A stretch of 8,317 bases of DNA. Origin: Candidatus Parcubacteria bacterium. Its GTDB lineage: Bacteria > Patescibacteriota > Patescibacteriia > Patescibacteriales > UBA12075. Location: positions 1 through 8,317 of the forward strand of contig JAGLNE010000041.1 in NCBI GenBank assembly GCA_023139655.1. Direction: 5' to 3'. The notes below the pieces were generated by a model that worked only from the letters and a program-made list of their open reading frames with translations, was not told where the DNA came from and made no database searches. Below, in pieces: positions 3,758 to 8,317 of this stretch. The translations under genes and the position numbers were made by a program. How positions within the stretch are numbered: the stretch's first letter is position 1; every line of letters starts with the position of its first letter.

Positions 3758-6097
3758 ATGCAATTAAGCAATAAAATCGTTCGGCTATTTGAAAATAAAT
3801 ATTTTAAGGCTGCAACTTGCCTAATAATTATCGTTGGTTTTTTTGTGCCAGCGTTTTTTTATTTATTTAATTATGGTTATCTTCCGTGGCTTGGTTTTTT
3901 ATTCGCGCCGATTTTATTGTTGATTTTGACCCTATTTATTTTTATTGGTTCAAGAAACACATTTAGTGCGGATTATTGGCAATCGGTTTTTAAGCGATTA
4001 TTTAACAATATTAAGTTTGAGATTAGTACAGCAAGGGTAATTTTATACGCTTTTTTTGTTTCTATAATTATTGCCAATATATTTTTGTTTGACTTTGTGT
4101 TCAGCGAAAGAATTAGCGTGGATTCAGCAATAGATTTTTTATTTTATGAAACTAATATTTGGCTGCATATTTCATCTTTGTTTGTATTTTATTCTATTTT
4201 TATAATTTTTCTTTGGAGTTGGGGTGAAAAAATATTGGCTCTTATTAAAATTAGACCGGAAAGTAGGTTAGAGAGTTTTTTATTGTCACTTAGCCTGGGC
4301 TTAATTCCGTTGATGTTCGGTGTGTTGCTATTGGCTTTTTTAGGCTTGCTCTATGCCCCCGCGGTTTGGTTGTTGGTTTTGCTCTTTGGCATCTTGTCTA
4401 CCAAACAAATTATAGATAATATTAAATTCTTGGTTAAGAAAAAATTTAGAGTTTATATTGACGCTCCAAGGAATACATTCAAAATACTTGTACTACTCGC
4501 CTTGTTTGTCTTGCTTTGTTTTAGTTTTGTAATTAATATCAAACCTTTTCCTATCACCACCGACGATCTGCACACCTACTATAACGCGCCGGCGCTTTAC
4601 GCAACTTACCATGAGTTTCGTCCGCTTTACCATCACGCCACGGCCAATATGGGGCAAAATACCGAAATGATCTATGCCGCGATAATATCTGCCATAAGCA
4701 CCAAGTATATTATTCACTTACAATTGCTCTTTTTGGTGCTTACGGCTCTTGGCTTTTACGCGTTTATAAAGAATTTGTTTGGTCCTGATCGCGCGTTTTT
4801 AGGCACGCTGTTTATTCTTTTTATTCCTTGGAATCCATATTATTTTAGCACCGTAAAAGTAGAATTTTTCCTGGCTTTTTATTCTATTATAACGCTGTTA
4901 CTGTTATATCATTGGCATAGAGAGCGTAATAATGTCTGGCTTTATTTGTTTGGCGCGCTTTCTGGCGTGGCCATGGGTATCAAATACAGCGCCGTGCTTT
5001 TGATTTTGCCGCAACTTGCATTAATATTATTCTTTTTACTAAAAGGCAAACAGCCAAAAAAAGTTGTTTTGAAAGAATATATTATTATGCTTTTTTTGTT
5101 TTTTCTTTTCTTTTCACCTTGGGCGATTAAAAATCAAATTTATTTTAAAAATGTTTTTTACCCCAGAGAGGTGCCGGGGCTGCTGGCTAATCATAATCCA
5201 AACGGATTGGACTATAATAAAGAGTTTAAAAAAGCCAAAAATATTGAGATCAATTATTTGCGCCACGCGCAAACCGGTAATAAATATTTACCCCGGAATA
5301 TTGTCACTTCGCTTTGGCGCCAATCAACCGGGCATAAAATAGACCGCGGCGCCTGGATCAATTTTGGCTTTTTGCCTTTTGCTGCTCTGGCTTTAGGACT
5401 GATGATCACAAGAAGAAAAAAAGTCTGTTTAATACTCGGCCTGCTCTTTTTTTACTTTGCGCTTTGGTACTGTCTGGAAGGAGCCAGGCCTTGGTATGCC
5501 TTTTTTGGAATTATGGCAGTAACAGCTTTCGTGCCGGCAGTATTTTGGAAATACAAAAAAATGCTTGGTTTTGTTTTGGTGCTTACTTTTTTTAGCTTTT
5601 TGGTTAATACTTTTGTTCTCACGCCTAATATTAAATATTTGCTCGGGGCGATAGATGAGCGGGAATATCGTGAGGTCACAATTCCATACAGTGATTTGGC
5701 TGATTATATTAATTATGAATTACACCCCGCCTTAGATGAAAAAATATTAATAGTAAAAGATTTCCGGGTCGCTTTTATTAACAATAATGACCAACTTGTT
5801 CTGGTGGATCAGTATTTTGACAAGATCAATTTTGCCCTGCATCAGGGGAGTGATGAATTTAAGCGCTACCTTAGCAAGCACTCTATTGCTTATATTGTTG
5901 ATTCCAAGGTTAATGAAAGGAATTTTACTGTCTGGCTGCAAAAACATTCAATTAGCCAGGATGAATATTTACAAAATTATATAGGCCGAGCCCCCAGCAT
6001 CTATGGGGATTTTCAGGTTATGAGTGATTTTTTACAAAACCAGACTGAATTATTGTATAATGATGATGGTTATAGCTTGTATAAAATTAAATATTAA
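3758..6097 (+). CDS. Large GT-C-type membrane glycosyltransferase (ArnT/PMT-like, family GT39-related)
   Basis: This 779-residue protein has about fifteen hydrophobic segments between residues 18 and 620 and a soluble outer-face tail of about 158 residues. After the helix at 241-260 comes ITTDDLHTYYNAPALY (266-281), whose D269/D270 pair sits where GT-C enzymes carry the catalytic aspartate in the first large outer loop. Further marks common in ArnT/PMT-like enzymes are GIKYSAVLL (407-415) and SPWAIKNQIYFKNVFYP (453-469). Such enzymes take a sugar from polyprenyl phosphate and move it to a lipid, glycan or protein outside the membrane. About 240 residues (five to six helices) precede the DD loop, so it is an N-terminally extended version. 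Only weak purine bases (AAAG) precede the ATG. It lies 55 bases after the polyprenyl-phosphate hexose synthase, its probable sugar supplier. The substrate is unknown. Confidence 0.82.
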   Translation: MQLSNKIVRLFENKYFKAATCLIIIVGFFVPAFFYLFNYGYLPWLGFLFAPILLLILTLFIFIGSRNTFSADYWQSVFKRLFNNIKFEISTARVILYAFFVSIIIANIFLFDFVFSERISVDSAIDFLFYETNIWLHISSLFVFYSIFIIFLWSWGEKILALIKIRPESRLESFLLSLSLGLIPLMFGVLLLAFLGLLYAPAVWLLVLLFGILSTKQIIDNIKFLVKKKFRVYIDAPRNTFKILVLLALFVLLCFSFVINIKPFPITTDDLHTYYNAPALYATYHEFRPLYHHATANMGQNTEMIYAAIISAISTKYIIHLQLLFLVLTALGFYAFIKNLFGPDRAFLGTLFILFIPWNPYYFSTVKVEFFLAFYSIITLLLLYHWHRERNNVWLYLFGALSGVAMGIKYSAVLLILPQLALILFFLLKGKQPKKVVLKEYIIMLFLFFLFFSPWAIKNQIYFKNVFYPREVPGLLANHNPNGLDYNKEFKKAKNIEINYLRHAQTGNKYLPRNIVTSLWRQSTGHKIDRGAWINFGFLPFAALALGLMITRRKKVCLILGLLFFYFALWYCLEGARPWYAFFGIMAVTAFVPAVFWKYKKMLGFVLVLTFFSFLVNTFVLTPNIKYLLGAIDEREYREVTIPYSDLADYINYELHPALDEKILIVKDFRVAFINNNDQLVLVDQYFDKINFALHQGSDEFKRYLSKHSIAYIVDSKVNERNFTVWLQKHSISQDEYLQNYIGRAPSIYGDFQVMSDFLQNQTELLYNDDGYSLYKIKY

Positions 6098-6110
6098 TCT
6101 CTTTCCTGGC

Positions 6111-6192
6111 TGTCATTCTGAGCCGTAGGCGAAGAATCCCGTGGATTAAAGACGAGATCCTTCGCCCCGATGAATCGGGACTCAGGATGACA
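6111..6192 (+). repeat. Palindromic dispersed element, copy C, reaching the GT4 start
   Basis: The ends are TGTCATTCTGA (6111-6121) and TCAGGATGACA (6182-6192), inverted repeats with one difference. Inside, 6129-6142 pairs with 6152-6165 across a 9-base loop with two mismatches. A second hairpin CCCGAT-GA-ATCGGG (6166-6179) follows. The right end contains ATG at 6187-6189 in frame with the GT4 gene, and AGGATGA that looks like an SD. Copy D at 7411 is its closest relative. Confidence 0.85.
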
Positions 6193-6201
6193 CAGATACT
6201 A

Positions 6202-7446
6202 ATGCCCGACAAAAAACAACAGAAAATAAGCATTTTAATGACAACCTCAACCCTGAATCGTTGGAACCAGGACAATGAGCTGTCTATTGTTTTTGATATT
6301 GCCGCGCATTTAAAAAAATACAAAAATATTCAAATTACTATTCTGGCGCCGCATTTTTTTGGCGCCAAGAAGGAAGAAGTAGCCGCTGGAGTGCGTATTT
6401 TCCGTTTCCAGTATTTTTTTGCGCGTTTACAAACTCTTTGTTATCAGGGCGGCATGCTCCCCAACATTAAAAGGAATAAGTTAAATATTTTTTTGCTGCC
6501 TTTCTTTGCTTTTTTCCATCTTTTAGCGCTTCACCAAGCGATAAGAAAAATCCGGCCGCAAATTATTCACGCTCATTGGCTTATGCCTCAGGGCTTCTTA
6601 GCCTTGCTATACAAGAAAGTATTTCGTCAGGATTTTAAAATAATATGCACCAGCCATGGGATTGATGTATTTAGTTTGCGTGGAAAATGTTTTGTTTGCC
6701 TTAAGCAATGGCTGGTTAAAAATTTAGACGGCCTTACGGCTGTTAGCGAGGCTTTAAAAAGTGAATTGATTAGAAATTATAAAGCCGATAAGGTCCGGGT
6801 AATTCATAACGCGGTTAATATTGAAAATTTTACGCCTGAGACACGCCAAAGGAACAATATACCTAGGCCGGCTTTAATATTTGTCGGACGTTTGGTTGAA
6901 AAGAAAGGGGTAGAATATATTATTAAGGCAATGCCCCAAATAATTAAATCTTATCCTGCTTGCCACCTAGAGATTATCGGAGACGGTCCAAAGAAACAAA
7001 GCCTTCAGAAATTGAGCCAAACTGTCAGCTCTGAAAGTAATATTAAATTTTTAGGCAGTGTTTCTCATAATAATATTCCTAAATATTTGGCAGCCTCAGA
7101 TATTTTTATTGGTCCGTCAATTGTGGCTAAAAATTTGGATACTGAAGGTTTTGGCGTGGTGTTTATTGAGGCCATGGCCTGCGGTTTGCCAATCATTACT
7201 ACGGCAGTTGGCGGGATAACTGATATAATAAAGAATAATGAAAACGGGTTTATTGTTGAAACTAAAAATGAGCAGGCGATTGCTGACGTCGTTATTAAGT
7301 TACTCAGAGATGAATCGTTAAGAGTACGACTAGGCCAGGCCGGCCGGAAAACCGTAGAAGAAAAATTTACCTGGAGGAGTATTACGGATAAGTATTATGA
7401 ATGTTACTTGTGTCATTCTGAACGAAGTGAAGAATCCCGTGGATAA
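6202..7446 (+). CDS. GT4 family (GT-B fold) glycosyltransferase with a repeat-derived C-terminus
   Basis: The protein is a full-length retaining GT4 enzyme of about 414 residues. Numbering from the alternative ATG at 6187 (five residues longer), it has the N-terminal strand KISILMTTSTLNRW (13-26), HAHWLMPQG (128-136), SHGIDVF (156-162), VSEAL, then IFVGRLVEKKGVEY (231-244), IGDGP (264-268) and the donor-binding E-x7-E, E320 to E328, in EGFGVVFIEAMACGLP. It should move a sugar from a nucleotide donor to a lipid-linked or nascent glycan in the cytoplasm. The last 11 residues, CHSERSEESRG, and the TAA are encoded by the repeat at 7411-7485, so the original C-terminus has been replaced or extended. 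The start is uncertain: 6187 lies inside repeat copy C, and 6202 gives a more natural N-terminus with AGGA 14 bases upstream. Confidence 0.88.
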   Translation: MPDKKQQKISILMTTSTLNRWNQDNELSIVFDIAAHLKKYKNIQITILAPHFFGAKKEEVAAGVRIFRFQYFFARLQTLCYQGGMLPNIKRNKLNIFLLPFFAFFHLLALHQAIRKIRPQIIHAHWLMPQGFLALLYKKVFRQDFKIICTSHGIDVFSLRGKCFVCLKQWLVKNLDGLTAVSEALKSELIRNYKADKVRVIHNAVNIENFTPETRQRNNIPRPALIFVGRLVEKKGVEYIIKAMPQIIKSYPACHLEIIGDGPKKQSLQKLSQTVSSESNIKFLGSVSHNNIPKYLAASDIFIGPSIVAKNLDTEGFGVVFIEAMACGLPIITTAVGGITDIIKNNENGFIVETKNEQAIADVVIKLLRDESLRVRLGQAGRKTVEEKFTWRSITDKYYECYLCHSERSEESRG

Positions 7447-7485
7447 AAGACGGGATCCTTCGTCGCTTTACTCCTCAGGATGACA
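7411..7485 (+). repeat. Palindromic dispersed element, copy D, overlapping the end of the GT4 gene
   Basis: The ends are TGTCATTCTGA (7411-7421) and TCAGGATGACA (7475-7485). An inner stem pairs 7429-7440 with 7450-7461 (12 positions, one A/C mismatch) around the loop GGATAAAAG. The GT4 stop codon TAA (7444-7446) sits in that loop. The right half includes CGCTTTACTCC (7464-7474), a shortened version of the 33-bp module. It shares much of its left half with copy C. Confidence 0.87.
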
Positions 7486-7493
7486 GTGGCTTA

Positions 7494-7564
7494 TGTTATT
7501 CTGAACGAAGTGAAGAATCTCGTCTCTATTTCCACGAGATTGCTTCGCTCCGCCCGCAATGACA
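7494..7564 (+). repeat. Palindromic dispersed element, copy E
   Basis: The left end TGTTATTCTGA (7494-7504) continues with ACGAAGTGAAGAATCTCGT as in copy D. The right end is the variant GCAATGACA, finishing at 7564. The inner stem GAAG-AATCTCGT (7512-7523) pairs with ACGAGATT-G-CTTC (7534-7546) with a single bulged G. It starts eight bases after copy D and ends 10 bases before the methyltransferase ATG, so copies D and E together fill the gap between the GT4 and the methyltransferase. Confidence 0.83.
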
Positions 7565-7574
7565 GTTTGCAAAT

Positions 7575-8273
7575 ATGATAAAAAAAATACTAGCAAAAAT
7601 AATAAACAAACTTATCATCGGCCCCAGGCGTTATGGTAGAAAAAATGATTATGACGCTGAGCGCTATTGGCAAGACAGGTTTGATAAATATGGCGATTCT
7701 ATTGTCGGGGTTGGTAATGAGGGGCTGGATGAGAAAAGTAATCAGGAAGTATATAAAGCCACGGCCAGACAATTTGAACGTATTATTAAAGATAAAAAAA
7801 TTAATTTGAGCGAGGCGCGAATACTGGACGCTGGCTGTGGCAATGGTTTTTATACTGATTTGTTACTCACACAGGGGGCGGTAAATTATCAGGGAGTAGA
7901 TATTACCGACGCGCTATTCCCGAAGCTAGTAAAGAGTTTCCCCAAATTCAAATTTACTAAGCTTGATATTTCATCGGAAAATATTTCAAAAAATATTAAT
8001 AAAAAATTCGATTTAGTAATTTGTATAGATGTAATTGAACATATTGTGAACCAGGACAAATTTGATTTCGCGATTAAGAATTTACTTGGTAGTCTGGCGC
8101 CGGGTGGGATACTAATGTTATCGCCAGTAATGGAAAAAAGCAAAAAACGGCTTTTTTATTTACGTTCTTGGTCGCGCAGTGACATAGTGCCTCTCCTGGG
8201 CGACAATTTCCAATATGAATTAAAGCCGTACCGGGGTAAGGAGATGATGATAATAAAAAAGGTTTTAAATTAG
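7575..8273 (+). CDS. Class I SAM-dependent methyltransferase
   Basis: This 232-residue protein has the Rossmann methyltransferase motifs in order: ILDAGCGNGFY (83-93, motif I, SAM glycine loop), GVDI (107-110, with the acidic ribose-binding D109), LDIS (130-133), DLVICIDVIEHI (146-157, motif IV with E155-H156) and APGGILMLSP (175-184). The N-terminal region has a basic start and YWQDRFDKYGDSIVGVGNEGL (31-51), a stretch often seen ahead of the methyltransferase core in proteins from surface-polysaccharide clusters. It probably methylates a sugar or the end of the glycan made by its neighbours; the acceptor is inferred from context only. It lacks the C-terminal SAM/acceptor extensions of larger families. 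The ATG at 7575 has no SD and follows repeat copy E by 10 bases. It is the last gene visible in the cluster. Confidence 0.85.
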   Translation: MIKKILAKIINKLIIGPRRYGRKNDYDAERYWQDRFDKYGDSIVGVGNEGLDEKSNQEVYKATARQFERIIKDKKINLSEARILDAGCGNGFYTDLLLTQGAVNYQGVDITDALFPKLVKSFPKFKFTKLDISSENISKNINKKFDLVICIDVIEHIVNQDKFDFAIKNLLGSLAPGGILMLSPVMEKSKKRLFYLRSWSRSDIVPLLGDNFQYELKPYRGKEMMIIKKVLN

Positions 8274-8289
8274 GTAAACTATCGTGATT

Positions 8290-8317
8290 TGTTATTCTGA
8301 ACGGAGCGAAGCGAAGT
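8290..8317 (+). repeat. Left arm of another dispersed element, copy F, cut by the window edge
   Basis: TGTTATTCTGA (8290-8300) followed by ACGGAGCGAAGCGAAGT matches the left arm of copy E with variation in the GAAG-rich stretch. It begins 17 bases after the methyltransferase stop. The right half is outside the window. Confidence 0.75.

Noticed and set aside
6087..6323. Minus-strand reading frame over the GT4 start
   Set aside because: It crosses repeat copy C and the coding start of a well-supported gene, has no SD and shows no recognisable domain.
8274..8289. Terminator after the methyltransferase
   Set aside because: Only 16 bases separate the stop from repeat copy F and no hairpin with a T-run is visible; the repeat is cut by the window edge.
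1..8317. Recoding of TGA as glycine or tryptophan, as in some Patescibacteria
   Set aside because: The genes read through with standard codons, motif glycines and tryptophans use their normal codons, and no frame needs TGA as sense. TGA is not used as a stop by the six complete genes, but six is too few to mean anything.

Overview
The window is AT-rich, gene-dense bacterial DNA, most likely from a Patescibacteria (Candidate Phyla Radiation) genome. The reasons are the small TrbC/VirB2-like pilin proteins with the Patescibacteria-style loop GGFKWMTAGGNEDKV, membrane glycosyltransferases of types common in those genomes, mostly weak or absent Shine-Dalgarno sites, and many intergenic repeats beginning TGTCATTCTGAACGAAGTGAAGAATC-like. 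The phylum assignment is inference; there is no rRNA or marker gene here. The long reading frames are consistent with the standard bacterial code; all six complete genes end in TAA or TAG.

Left part (1-827, minus strand): two tandem paralogous pilin-like genes, the downstream one cut by the window edge. Each has a signal peptide ending AMA-Q, and they share an almost identical mature N-terminus. The 250 bases between them hold three hairpins and mosaic repeat pieces. The upstream copy (441-827) has a strong SD and a good sigma-70-type promoter (925-953).

Divergent spacer (828-1222): pilin promoter and leader, a roughly 120-bp inverted-repeat element (1004-1124), and a candidate promoter for the rightward genes.

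Right part (1223-8273, plus strand): a five-gene co-directional cluster for surface-glycan synthesis. It holds a GT-C-like multipass protein (537 aa), a GT2 of the polyprenyl-phosphate hexose synthase type (241 aa), a second large GT-C-like membrane protein (779 aa), a GT4 glycosyltransferase (about 414 aa), and a class I SAM methyltransferase (232 aa). The likely logic is that the GT2 loads a sugar onto polyprenyl phosphate, the GT-C proteins transfer sugars on the outer face, the GT4 extends the glycan in the cytoplasm, and the methyltransferase modifies or caps it.

The most distinctive feature is the repeat load. Nearly every gap in the glycan cluster is filled by a repeat: inverted heptad arrays at 2895-2971, and palindromic elements at 6111-6192, 7411-7485, 7494-7564 and 8290 to the edge. 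Several intrude into genes. One supplies the last 11 codons and stop of the GT4 gene, another ends at the GT4 start, and the heptad array extends the apparent N-terminus of the GT2. I see no tRNA, rRNA, CRISPR array, transposase or new enzymatic system.
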